A stretch of 64,000 nucleotides of DNA, from the NCBI RefSeq assembly GCF_001598275.1, contig NZ_BCYQ01000014.1, positions 1-64,000 of the forward strand. The letters run 5' to 3'. Position 1 is the stretch's first letter, and each line of letters opens with the position of its first letter. The position numbers and the translations under genes were made by a program. Shown here piece by piece: positions 35,887 through 45,800 of the stretch. The notes beneath the pieces were generated by a model. It did not search any database. It had not been told where the DNA came from and was given only the letters and a program-made list of their open reading frames with translations. This DNA is from Moraxella oblonga NBRC 102422. Lineage in GTDB: Bacteria > Pseudomonadota > Gammaproteobacteria > Pseudomonadales > Moraxellaceae.

Positions 35887-36470
35887 TTGATTTATTAAAC
35901 AAAGTGTTGGGCAATGGCGATGCGGTCGGCTTTTATGTGCTGGGTTTGGTGGCGATTTTTGCCAGCCTTAGAACGGTTACGCACGCAAATCCTGTTCACG
36001 CCATTTTGTCCTTGATCGTCTCGCTGTTGGCGGTGGCGGGGATTTTCTTTATCTTAGGAGCTCCTTTTGCAGGAATGCTAGAAATGATTGTCTATGCAGG
36101 GGCGATTTTGGTCTTGTTTGTGTTTGTGATTATGATGTTAAACTTAGGTCAAGACACCAGCCAAGAAAAGGCGTGGTTATCAGCCTCTGCGTGGGCAACG
36201 CCTGTATGCCTAACCCTCATCATTGGGGCGGTAATGGTCGGTCTGCTTATTCCCACAGGCGAGTTTGGTCAGACGGTGTATTTGCAAGACACCGGTGTAT
36301 CTGCCAAAGAGGTGGGTATTGCCTTGTTTGGTCAATATGTGCTGATTGTAGAGATGGCGGCATTTTTGCTTTTGGGGGCGTTGGTGGCAGCCTATCACTT
36401 GGGTAAAAAAGCCCTTGATGATGAAAATGAAAGCCACACCCAAGAGTTAGCAGAAGAAGGGGGTGTGTGA
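35883..36470 (+). CDS. nuoJ: NADH-quinone oxidoreductase subunit J
   Basis: A 195-residue membrane subunit with five TM helices. The conserved TM3 segment [20 protein letters not shown] (residues about 66-85) is present. TM5 is followed by a charged tail ([20 protein letters not shown]). The start is GTG at 35883, overlapping nuoI by 4 bases. The stop overlaps nuoK. Confidence 0.95.
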   Translation: MIDLLNKVLGNGDAVGFYVLGLVAIFASLRTVTHANPVHAILSLIVSLLAVAGIFFILGAPFAGMLEMIVYAGAILVLFVFVIMMLNLGQDTSQEKAWLSASAWATPVCLTLIIGAVMVGLLIPTGEFGQTVYLQDTGVSAKEVGIALFGQYVLIVEMAAFLLLGALVAAYHLGKKALDDENESHTQELAEEGGV

Positions 36471-36832
36471 TGAGTGCTGGATTAAATGCTCCTTTTGCTC
36501 ACGAAGTGGTACAAACGGCAAGCTCTTTGGGCGTGCCAGCTCATCACGGACTTATCCTTGCAGGGATTTTGTTTGTCATTGGTTTGATGGGTGTGATGGC
36601 ACGAAAAAATGTGCTGTTTATGCTGATGAGCTTAGAAATTATGATGAACTCCGCCGCCCTTGCCTTTGTGGTGGGGGGTAATATTTGGGGGTCGCCTGAT
36701 GGTCAAGTGATGTTTATTTTGACCTTGACTTTGGCGGCAGCAGAGGCGGCGATTGGGCTTGCCATTTTGCTCCAATTTTATCATCGCTTTAAAAATCTTG
36801 ATGTTCATAATGCCAATGAGCTAAGGGGATAA
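36470..36832 (+). CDS. nuoK: NADH-quinone oxidoreductase subunit K
   Basis: A three-TM subunit of about 120 residues, with a longer N-terminus than E. coli NuoK (100). The conserved glutamates are in [19 protein letters not shown] and [16 protein letters not shown]. The ATG at 36470 overlaps the nuoJ stop (TGATG). A GTG one codon earlier is possible. Confidence 0.95.
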   Translation: MSAGLNAPFAHEVVQTASSLGVPAHHGLILAGILFVIGLMGVMARKNVLFMLMSLEIMMNSAALAFVVGGNIWGSPDGQVMFILTLTLAAAEAAIGLAILLQFYHRFKNLDVHNANELRG

Positions 36833-36834
36833 CA

Positions 36835-38682
36835 ATGCTTTTTATGACAATTTTATTTCCCTTGATTGGCTTTTTGATTTTGGCAATTTTAAGGGACAAA
36901 CTTTCACAAAAATTGGCAACCGTCGTGGGCGTAGGCTCGCTGGGTTTGTCGTTTTTGTCGGCACTGATAAGCGGTCTAAGTTTTTTGCAAAGCGGACAAA
37001 AGTCCTTGACCCAACATCTTTGGACTTGGATTAGCGTGGGCGACTTTAAGTCGGATTTTGCCTTGTATTTGGACGGCTTGTCTTTGACGATGATGCTTAT
37101 CATTACAGGTGTGGGCTTTTTGATACATCTATTTGCTAGTTGGTATATGGACGGCGAGGCTCATTTTAACCGCTTTTTTAGCTATTTAAATTTGTTTGTT
37201 GCCAGTATGCTGATTTTGGTGCTTGCCAACAACCTGCTTTTGATGTATCTTGGCTGGGAAGGCGTGGGCATTTGTTCGTATCTTTTGATTGGCTATTATT
37301 ATGACAATCGTGCCAACGGGCGGGCAGCGATGAAAGCCTTTACGGTAACTCGTGTGGGCGATGTGTTTTTGGCGATTGGGCTGTTTGTGCTGTTTGTGGT
37401 GTTTGGTACGCTGGATATGAGTGCCATTAACACCCGTGTGGGCGACACCTTTGCTGTCAATGACCCTTTGCTAATGCTGGCGGTGTTTATGCTCATTGGT
37501 GGGGCGTTTGGTAAATCGGCTCAAATTCCTTTGCATACTTGGCTTGCCGATGCGATGGCAGGTCCTACCCCTGTTTCGGCACTCATTCACGCTGCGACAA
37601 TGGTAACGGCAGGCGTGTATTTGATTGCCCGTATGCACCCTTTGTTTGTGCTAACGCCTGATGTACTTTTGTACACGGTTGGCGGTGTGGGGGCGTTGTC
37701 AATGCTGGTGGCTTCTTTTTGTGCAATGGCACAGACTGACATTAAGCGTATTTTGGCATATTCTACAATGAGCCAGCTTGGAATGATGTTTATGGCGTTG
37801 GGCGTTGGAGCGTGGCAGGTGGCGATTTTCCATTTGATGACGCACGCTTTCTTTAAAGCCTTGTTGTTCCTAGCCAGTGGGGCGGTGATTGTCTCAATGC
37901 ACCACGAACAAAACATCTTTAAGATGGGCGGACTTCGTAAACGCATTCCCTTGGTGTTTTGGTCGTTTGTGGTCGGTGGTGGGGCACTCGTAGCCTTGCC
38001 ATTTATCACGGTCGGTTTTTATTCCAAAGAGGCCATCATTTGGGAGACTTATGCCACAGGCAATTTTGGGCTCTTTTGGGCAGGCGTGTTTGGGGCGTTT
38101 TTGACGGCTGTTTACACCTTTCGTATGATTTGGATTACCTTTTTTGGACAAGAAAATCATCACGCTGGCAAACTTAGCGGTATGAGCTATGCTTTGCCGT
38201 TGGCGGTCTTGCTGATTCTTTCAACAGGCATTGGGGCACTCATTCACCCACCGCTTGCCGATGTCTTGCCTGCAAGTGTGGGCAGTAGCCTTCACGAGGG
38301 TAAGCACACCGCTGAAATCATTGCGGTGGGGGCGACAGCGTTTGGTTTGCTTGTCGGTTGGTTCTTGTTCGCTTTAAATAAAGGTCAAATGTTGGGCAAA
38401 TTTAAACAAACAAGCCTAGGCGGTGCGGTGTATTATTGGTGCTATAATGGCTTGGGCTTTGATGCTTTGTATGATTTGGTGTTTGTTAAGCCGTTTTTGG
38501 CAATTTGTCAATTTATCAAAAATGACCCTGTGGATAAGATTTGGGGCATTTTGCCAGCCCTTGCCAGCGTAGGCAATCGTCTTTTGACCAAAACACAAAC
38601 TGGGCTACTATCAAGCCACGCAATCAGTTTTGGGCTAGGGCTTGGTGTGATTTTAGTATTGGCGATGATGATGGTGAAATGA
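36835..38682 (+). CDS. nuoL: NADH-quinone oxidoreductase subunit L
   Basis: A 615-residue antiporter-like proton-pumping subunit. Seen: YLGWEGVGICSYLLIGYYYD (about residues 140-159), the discontinuous-helix region FGKSAQIPLHTWLADAMAGP (about 223-242) with TPVSALIHAATMVTAGVYL, and AMAQTDIKRILAYSTMSQLG. The C-terminal lateral helix and last TM are present. The ATG is 2 bases after the nuoK stop. Confidence 0.97.
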   Translation: MLFMTILFPLIGFLILAILRDKLSQKLATVVGVGSLGLSFLSALISGLSFLQSGQKSLTQHLWTWISVGDFKSDFALYLDGLSLTMMLIITGVGFLIHLFASWYMDGEAHFNRFFSYLNLFVASMLILVLANNLLLMYLGWEGVGICSYLLIGYYYDNRANGRAAMKAFTVTRVGDVFLAIGLFVLFVVFGTLDMSAINTRVGDTFAVNDPLLMLAVFMLIGGAFGKSAQIPLHTWLADAMAGPTPVSALIHAATMVTAGVYLIARMHPLFVLTPDVLLYTVGGVGALSMLVASFCAMAQTDIKRILAYSTMSQLGMMFMALGVGAWQVAIFHLMTHAFFKALLFLASGAVIVSMHHEQNIFKMGGLRKRIPLVFWSFVVGGGALVALPFITVGFYSKEAIIWETYATGNFGLFWAGVFGAFLTAVYTFRMIWITFFGQENHHAGKLSGMSYALPLAVLLILSTGIGALIHPPLADVLPASVGSSLHEGKHTAEIIAVGATAFGLLVGWFLFALNKGQMLGKFKQTSLGGAVYYWCYNGLGFDALYDLVFVKPFLAICQFIKNDPVDKIWGILPALASVGNRLLTKTQTGLLSSHAISFGLGLGVILVLAMMMVK

Positions 38683-38683
38683 C

Positions 38684-40402
38684 ATGACAGAACAAAATTG
38701 GCTTTTGCCGACATTGATTGCCATTCCTTTTATGGCGGGATTTTTATGTTGGCTGATTGAAAAAGTAAGTGATAAATTACCACGCTGGATAGCGTTATTT
38801 GCCATGCTGATTACATTTGGTATCAGCGTGGTGTTGTGGCAACAAGGCGATTTTACTCAGCTTATTGCCACAGATGGCATGGCAGACAAAGAAAACTTGC
38901 CATGGTTGGCACAGTTTGTCGTGCCTTGGATTGGTTCGTTGGGTATTAACTTTCATCTGGCGATGGACGGCTTGTCTTTACTCATGATTGCTTTGACTGC
39001 CTTTTTGGGAGTGATGGCGGTCGGCTGTTCGTGGGGTGAGATTCGTCATCGTGTTGGCTTTTTTCATCTCAATCTTCTATGGAGCTTGGGTGGGGTCATC
39101 GGCGTCTTTTTGGCGATAGACTTGTTCTTGTTCTTTTTCTTTTGGGAACTCATGCTACTCCCCATTTTCTTTTTGATTGCTTTGTGGGGGCATAACGCCA
39201 CCAGTGGCAAAACCAAAGAATATGCCGCCAAGAAATTTTTTATTTATACCCAAGCCTCTGGGCTTATCATGCTCATTGGTATTTTGATGCTCGTCATCAT
39301 TCATTTTAGCCAAACAGGTGTATTAAGTTTTGCTTATCATGACCTTTTGGGGCTTAATTTGGGTAAATACGAATATGCCATCATGCTCCTGTTCTTTATT
39401 GGCTTTGCAGTCAAATTGCCTGTCTTTCCTTTGCACGGCTGGCTACCTGATGCCCACGCCCAAGCACCAACGGCAGGTTCGGTGGATTTGGCAGGGATTT
39501 TGATTAAGACCGCCGCCTTTGGCTTGTTGCGTTTTGTCATTCCGCTCTTTCCAACAGCGTCAGCAGAGTTTGCACCGATTGCCATTATTTTGGGTTTGAT
39601 TGGGGTGTTTTATGGGGCGTTTTTGGCATTTGCCCAAACTGACATCAAACGGCTGCTTGCTTATACTTCCATTTCTCATATGGGCTTTGTGCTGCTTGCC
39701 ATTTATGCAGGCAACATTGTCTCGTTACAGGGGTTGATGGTACAGATGTTGGCACATGGGTTGTCCTCAGCAGGGTTATTTATCATGGCAGGGCAGGTTT
39801 ATGAACGCCTACATACTCGTGATATGACCCTAATGGGCGGAATGTGGGGGCAGTTTAGATACCTTGCACCGCTTTTGATGTTCTTTTGTTCGGCACTCTT
39901 GGGTATTCCGGGGACTGGTAACTTCATCGGTGAGTTTTTGATTTTGATGGGGTCGTTTAAGCAGTATCCTGTGATTGTCGTGCTGATTACGGTAAGTCTT
40001 GTGTTTGGGGGATTGTATTCGCTGATTTTGATTCATCGAGTGCTTTTTGGTGAAAACACCGCCCCACAGCTTGCTAAAGCCAATGGCGGTCATCTTAAAG
40101 ATTTGGGTAAACGTGAAATCAGTCTTTTGGTGGTGTTGGTGGGTGGCTTAGTGTGGCTTGGTTTGTATCCCACGCCTGTACTTCATGCCTCAAATAATGC
40201 CATGAGTTGGATTTCGCAAGCCTATGCACATCACGTCAAAGAAGGTCAAACACGTTATGGTATTCGTCTGATTGAGGGTAATATGGCAGATTATCAACAT
40301 GCCAAACACCATGCACACGATCATCACCACGAACATCATGGACACAATCATCATGACCATGACCAAGCAACCTTTTCTCATACATCAGCAGGGGGACAAT
40401 AA
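38684..40402 (+). CDS. nuoM: NADH-quinone oxidoreductase subunit M with histidine-rich tail
   Basis: A 572-residue antiporter-like subunit. Core motifs: FFFFWELMLLPIFFLIALWG (about residues 148-167), VFPLHGWLPDAHAQAPTAGS and AQTDIKRLLAYTSISHMGFV. E. coli NuoM has about 509 residues; the difference is mainly a C-terminal extension of about 45 residues. The last ~30 residues contain some 14 histidines (HAKHHAHDHHHEHHGHNHHD), as in metal-binding tails of CDF/ZIP transporters. The tail follows the last TM and an amphipathic stretch. The stop overlaps the nuoN start. Confidence 0.96.
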   Translation: MTEQNWLLPTLIAIPFMAGFLCWLIEKVSDKLPRWIALFAMLITFGISVVLWQQGDFTQLIATDGMADKENLPWLAQFVVPWIGSLGINFHLAMDGLSLLMIALTAFLGVMAVGCSWGEIRHRVGFFHLNLLWSLGGVIGVFLAIDLFLFFFFWELMLLPIFFLIALWGHNATSGKTKEYAAKKFFIYTQASGLIMLIGILMLVIIHFSQTGVLSFAYHDLLGLNLGKYEYAIMLLFFIGFAVKLPVFPLHGWLPDAHAQAPTAGSVDLAGILIKTAAFGLLRFVIPLFPTASAEFAPIAIILGLIGVFYGAFLAFAQTDIKRLLAYTSISHMGFVLLAIYAGNIVSLQGLMVQMLAHGLSSAGLFIMAGQVYERLHTRDMTLMGGMWGQFRYLAPLLMFFCSALLGIPGTGNFIGEFLILMGSFKQYPVIVVLITVSLVFGGLYSLILIHRVLFGENTAPQLAKANGGHLKDLGKREISLLVVLVGGLVWLGLYPTPVLHASNNAMSWISQAYAHHVKEGQTRYGIRLIEGNMADYQHAKHHAHDHHHEHHGHNHHDHDQATFSHTSAGGQ

Positions 40403-41877
40403 TGCACGGTATTGAAAATTTGTTATCCTTTGCCCCCATGATGGTGGTGGCATTGACGGTATTGGTAGTTATGCTTGCCATTGCCTTTAAGCGTTCACAT
40501 TTTTGGTCGGCAACTTTGTCAGTGGTTGGTTTAAATACTGCTTTTATCATATTGCTGGTGCAGGCATTTGGCGTTTGGGAAGTTGTACCACTTAAAAACA
40601 CGCTATTTGCCATTGATGGTTTTGCTCATTTTAATATGGGTGTGATACTCATTTCATCTTTGGCTTGCTGTACATTGGCTTATGGGTACTTTGAAACTTT
40701 AAAAGACCATAAAGAAGAGCTATATTTGCTTATGCTTATTAGCACGCTTGGTGCAATGATGATGACATCATCAGTGCATTTAGCATCATTTTTTATGTCG
40801 CTTGAACTGTTATCTGTGCCGATGTATGGTATGCTTGCCTATACTTTTTTGCGAGCCCGTTCGCTAGAAGCTGGTCTAAAATACTTAATATTGTCTGCCG
40901 CCGCTTCTGCCACATTACTTTTGGGCATGGCATTTATTTATGCAAGTTTGGGCACACTTGACTTTGCAAGTATTGCCAAAGCAATCCTTGAACGCCAAAC
41001 TGTTTTACCACTCATGATTGTAGGTGGTGTCATGATGTTGATGGCAATCGCTTTTAAACTGTCAGTAGCTCCTTTTCATTCATGGGTTTCTGATGTTTAT
41101 GAGGGTTCACCTACTCCCATTTCTGCATTTTTGGCCAGTGTGAGTAAGGTGGCGATGATGGCTTTGGCAGTACGTTTTTTTGCAATGAGTGCCATACCAG
41201 TCATGCCGTCTGTGGAGAAGACTCTTGTGGTTATGGTGGTATTGTCAATTGTGTTTGGTAATGTGCTGGCTATTCATCAAAACAACTTAAAACGCTTGTT
41301 TGCCTACTCATCAGTTGCTCACATGGGTTATGTGCTGGTGGCATTGGTTGGTTTGGGTGAGGGCAGTGCTGGTATTATCAGTATGTATATGGCAATTTAT
41401 GCGCTAACTTCGGTGGGGGCGTTTGGTGTGATTGCTCTGATGTCAAGCCCTTATCGTGAGCGTGGGCATACTTCTGTGAGTGGTGAGGCAGATGATTTGC
41501 GTTTTTATCAGGGGCTATTTTGGCATCGCCCTGTACTGACAGCGGTGCTGACCGTCATGTTGTTGTCAATGGCTGGCATTCCTGCTACTGCTGGATTTAT
41601 CACCAAGTTTACTGTGATTTTTGGTGCGGTACAGGGTATGAGGTTTTATCTGGCAGGGCTGATGATTGCAGGTTCGGCAATTGGATTATATTATTATCTA
41701 AAAGTCTTGGTAGCTCTTTACCAAAAGCCCAAAGCACACCTAGAATTTGATGCTAATCCACATTGGGGTATCAAAGCAGGGGGCGTGATGGTGCTGTTTG
41801 TCACCGCCATTGTCATCGTGCTGGGTATTTTGCCAAGTCCGCTGTTGGAGCTGGCTGGGTTTGTGATGTTGAAGTGA
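40402..41877 (+). CDS. nuoN: NADH-quinone oxidoreductase subunit N
   Basis: A 491-residue antiporter-like subunit ending the nuo cluster. Seen: FFMSLELLSVPMYGMLAYTF (about residues 131-150), FKLSVAPFHSWVSDVYEGSP (about 216-235) and HQNNLKRLFAYSSVAHMGYV (about 291-310). Its ATG overlaps the nuoM stop (TAATG form). A strong terminator follows and the next operon converges on it. Confidence 0.96.
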   Translation: MHGIENLLSFAPMMVVALTVLVVMLAIAFKRSHFWSATLSVVGLNTAFIILLVQAFGVWEVVPLKNTLFAIDGFAHFNMGVILISSLACCTLAYGYFETLKDHKEELYLLMLISTLGAMMMTSSVHLASFFMSLELLSVPMYGMLAYTFLRARSLEAGLKYLILSAAASATLLLGMAFIYASLGTLDFASIAKAILERQTVLPLMIVGGVMMLMAIAFKLSVAPFHSWVSDVYEGSPTPISAFLASVSKVAMMALAVRFFAMSAIPVMPSVEKTLVVMVVLSIVFGNVLAIHQNNLKRLFAYSSVAHMGYVLVALVGLGEGSAGIISMYMAIYALTSVGAFGVIALMSSPYRERGHTSVSGEADDLRFYQGLFWHRPVLTAVLTVMLLSMAGIPATAGFITKFTVIFGAVQGMRFYLAGLMIAGSAIGLYYYLKVLVALYQKPKAHLEFDANPHWGIKAGGVMVLFVTAIVIVLGILPSPLLELAGFVMLK

Positions 41878-41882
41878 GTTAA

Positions 41883-41914
41883 AACAAGCACTCAATTTGG
41901 GTGCTTGTTTTTTT
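41883..41914 (+). terminator. Terminator of the nuo cluster
   Basis: AACAAGCAC (41883-41891) and GTGCTTGTT (41901-41909) form a perfect stem followed by T5. The opposite strand also ends in a short T run, so it may serve both convergent operons. Confidence 0.8.
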
Positions 41915-41950
41915 GGATTGCCAAGGAGTTGTTTTAATGGATTTGTATTG

Positions 41951-42322
41951 TTATAAAAAATCATCTTGTGTGATGACAAGTTGTTTTGGCGATAAGATAA
42001 TGGCAATCCCATGTTCAATATCCCAAGAACAATCACATAATAGTGCAAACTCACCATCGCGATTAAAATATAAAGTTTTTGCTTTAACATCATAATTATC
42101 AATCTGATTTTGGGTTACAAAATCCGATAGTAGCTCATTGGCTTTATTTTCGTACCTATTTTGATGATTAATAAAATCTTCATAGGCATTCATTTGCTCG
42201 ACACTGACTTGCTCGTCATCATAAGCATTAAAAACCAATTCAATATTAACTTTTTTATTTTCAAAAGTTAGATTGATTGGCTTTCTCCAGCCGTAATCAA
42301 AAATCAAATTATCGATATTCAT
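41951..42322 (-). CDS. Putative immunity protein of the HNH toxin
   Basis: A 123-residue acidic protein, last gene of the five-gene minus-strand operon, 24 bases after the HNH nuclease gene. It reads as a strand-rich N-terminus (INLTFENKKVNIELVFNAYD), a helical middle (AYEDFINHQNRYENKANELL), and ends with GEFALLCDCSWDIEHGIAII. The last segment is the hallmark of DUF6985/DUF2004-like proteins that accompany polymorphic toxins (D-C-x-W-D-x-E-H-G). I infer that it neutralises the nuclease encoded just upstream. Family naming is tentative. Confidence 0.7.
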   Translation of the reverse strand: MNIDNLIFDYGWRKPINLTFENKKVNIELVFNAYDDEQVSVEQMNAYEDFINHQNRYENKANELLSDFVTQNQIDNYDVKAKTLYFNRDGEFALLCDCSWDIEHGIAIILSPKQLVITQDDFL

Positions 42323-42346
42323 ATATTCCTCCAGTTTGGGTGCTAC

Positions 42347-42895
42347 TTAACTTTGTTTTTTGGCTTCTGAAATTCCGCCAGCATGAGGGACATTGTTGTG
42401 AATTTCTTTTGGTACTAACTGCATTGTTTTGCAGTCTTTACATTCGTGCCAAGTGCAATTATTTTCTTTTCTCCACTCTGCAATGTCTCGACTTGTCCAA
42501 GTTTTGCCATCTTTACCTTCATCTGTCCATTGCTTGGCAAGTTCTTTGTCTGCTTGAGGGAAATTTTTGGTACGGTCTGGGGTAAAATTATCAATCTGGA
42601 CTTCCGCCACTTTAATATCATCAAAATTGGGTTCGCCATCATTGAATTCAATACCTTCTATTTGATATTCTTTTAAAATATCACCCCATGTTTTGTCATT
42701 GGGATTGTCTTTTTTTGGTATTTCATCTTTGTTTGGAAACCAAACCGAATTACCTTTTTCTCCGCTCCATGTGCCACTGCGTGGCAAAAAAGAACTAATG
42801 GTATTGTCAAATCTACTTGAATTATCGAAAATATTTTTGCCAATATCATTGACAATTTTGGATAATTCTATGGATTGAGCAAATTTCTCAATCAT
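42347..42895 (-). CDS. HNH endonuclease toxin-like protein
   Basis: A 182-residue protein whose body resembles the nuclease tip of polymorphic toxins. GTWSGEKGNSVWFP (about residues 41-54) is the familiar lead-in. NCTWHECKDCKTMQLVPKEI (146-165), then HNNVPHAGGISEAKK, gives the HNH-type catalytic histidines (His150, His166, His171). No signal peptide, phage or secretion domain is present; the first 36 residues are a short helical lead. Its ATG overlaps the ATPase stop by 8 bases, so translation is coupled. DNA is the likely target, by family. Confidence 0.78.
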   Translation of the reverse strand: MIEKFAQSIELSKIVNDIGKNIFDNSSRFDNTISSFLPRSGTWSGEKGNSVWFPNKDEIPKKDNPNDKTWGDILKEYQIEGIEFNDGEPNFDDIKVAEVQIDNFTPDRTKNFPQADKELAKQWTDEGKDGKTWTSRDIAEWRKENNCTWHECKDCKTMQLVPKEIHNNVPHAGGISEAKKQS

Positions 42896-45800
42896 TAAAT
42901 ACTCCTTTTTTGATTTGGTGTTTTAGATGAGCATGAACCTTTTCAAAAATACTTTGTTCATCAAATATATAGTGAGATAAAATATCTTTACAATCCACAT
43001 TCTGTTGATTGCTGATATATTGTTCAATGGTATTCTTAATAGTTAATGCCTCTAATAATTTATCAATCACACATTCTGAAAATGGTTTTTGCATTTGATT
43101 AAAGGCATTTAATAATGCTAATTTCTCTTTGATAGCAATATTGCTATTTAAAACACCTACTTGAACAATGTTTCTATTATAGTCTGAATGACCCAGTATA
43201 AATTTTGCTAACTCAGTATTTTGCCTTTTCTGTATATCATTTACATCTTTAATGTAGTGATATTTATTGCCAATTATATCAAAATGCGACACTTTACACA
43301 AAATAGGCTCTAACCAATCATTTTGATAAATGACAGCCACACCTTGCGGTAATTTGGCAATTTCAGGTAATTGCTCATCTGTTAGTCCTGATGCTTTACC
43401 AATTAATCTACCATCAGTTTCATCAGGTAAACGCATGATTATTTTGGTATTAGTATTGCGAATGGCGGAAATGTCCACCGCATTTGGCGATTGGTCAGCA
43501 ATAATAAACCCTTCGCCAAAAGTTCGCATTTCAGCAATCGCATTGCTTAACAATTCTACCGATTTACTTGCGATATTAGAACCATGCTCACTATGAGTAG
43601 TATGATTTTTTAATAGATTATGTGCTTCCTCTAAAACTGTGATATGCTTAAGTGGCGTATTCATTTGAACTGCATTCACCATACGGTACTCATTTAAACG
43701 CAATACCAAAATGCCCATAATCAAAGATTTGGTTTCTTGCGAACCGACACGACTTAAATCAACAATCACATTTTCATCAAATAAAATGTTATCATCAATT
43801 TCATCAGCACTAAATAATTGCTTATTTAAACCTGTTGTTAATGACGCAACACGAGTAATTAATGCACCTTTATAATTACTCTTAATTTCAGAAGAATAAT
43901 TTGATTTTTCAATTTCACTTTCCAAGCATTGCAATAAATCAATAAAACTTGGAAATAAATTGTTGTCGTAATAATTGATAGAATTATCCAAATCCCAACC
44001 GCTTAATTCATAAGCCTTTAATAGTGCTTGTTTGAGCATGGCTGGCATTGCATCATACATCGACCAGCACATACTAAAAATTTCAATCAAACGGTCAATG
44101 TGTTCGAGTACATGAATTGGATTGTGACCTGTACTTGGGAATTTAAATGGGTTGATTTTTAATAAATCACTCATATTTGGATTGGTGCTAAATACTTTAA
44201 CATCGGAACGATTACCAAAGATATGTTTATATTCACCTTTGGCAGGCTCAATAATTAAAAATTTAATCTCTTGCTTATTGAGTTCATTTAATAAATGATA
44301 AACCGTGTTACTCTTACCAGAACCTGTTGCTCCTGTGATAAATAAATGCCCTGATAATTTATCAACATCAAGCGTTACTTTTTGTGGTAAATCTGTCCAC
44401 AGATGACGGATTTGACCGAGTGTGAGTGTGCGACTAGGATTATCATTGTGCAAATTGGTGCTTTGAATCTGCCGACCAAATGGAGTAGCTTCCACCACCG
44501 TTACGGTAGAAGTGGAATGGCGTGGCAGAGCCAGTTGTAATGCCATTTCTTTACCAGAAACTAGGGTGGCGGGGGTAATGTCGCCCAAATTCAATTGATT
44601 TAATTCATTGGCAGAGAAGTGTGGGTGAGCAAAGTTTTCAAGCCATTCAAAAATAGGTTTTGATGAATGACTATCCCAAGTATTCGTAGCGGTATTTTCT
44701 ATGTAGGATTCTTGACCACGAGTGTTGCCCGCAAACATACTTGCCAAACTTTGAGTAACATAGCTGTCTTTGGCGATAAAATAACTGGCTGTTCGCCAGC
44801 CCCCATAGCTTCTGGCATTATTTAGGCGTGTTAAGTGTACATCGATTTGGGTGAGTAATTCATTGACAGCTCTGTTTTGTATGTCTATGCCAAGTGTGCC
44901 TGATTGACTGCTTGATGTGCCTGTGCTATAACCTGTGGTGTCGGTTTTGCCATCTGTCTTGCCTGCTGAGCTAGAACTGCTCATGCCTTCGCTGGTGCTA
45001 ATAGTCTCACTGGTACCTGTTGATGTGCTTTGGTTTGTACCATAGGAATAACTTACACCTCCACCACCTATTGATGTCATACCGCCAATATAAGCTCCGC
45101 CTGTATGTGAACTACCTTTTGTGTCGGTATGGGATACACCTTTACTGTTGGAAGTGGATTTGTTTGTGCCTGTGGTTTCGGTCTGGGTAAAGCTCTCATT
45201 GACGCTGTGGCTGATATTAACCCCCACATTTTGTCCCAATGTTTCATTATAGGATAGGGTTTGTTTGGCAAGGGGAGACAATGCTGTCGCCATAGATTCA
45301 TAGCGACTTTTAAGATAATTAAGCTCATCGGTGGATACAGGCTCTGCCAAAATCAGGGCTTGATATTCGTGTTGCTCAGCTGAGTCAATAAACTTTTCTA
45401 GCCCTTGCACAAAATGCTCTCGCTCATCAACTGCCAATGATGATACTGATGATAAACTACTGACACAGCGAGATTGCCAATGTTCTGCTGACAGGGGCGA
45501 TAAAATTTCTTGTTCATCAAGCTCATCACTTAATATTTGTTGATAATCACTGCCTGCAAAATGTCCATTTAGGCTCGCTTCTAGTAATTTGCCAGCTTCA
45601 TTGCCGTTTTTGGCTTTAACCCCCAAATAAATATCAGTTAAGCCCCCTTTGCTATCCAAATACAAAAACACACTTGCTCCAAAACTGCCCAGCGTTTGAT
45701 ACAGAGCGGTTAGGCTTTCGGTCATTGATTGTTTGTTGTGCAGAGCCACTCGCCCCAACCGATATAGGCGAATGTCTGTATTTTGATTGATTTTTTGTTC

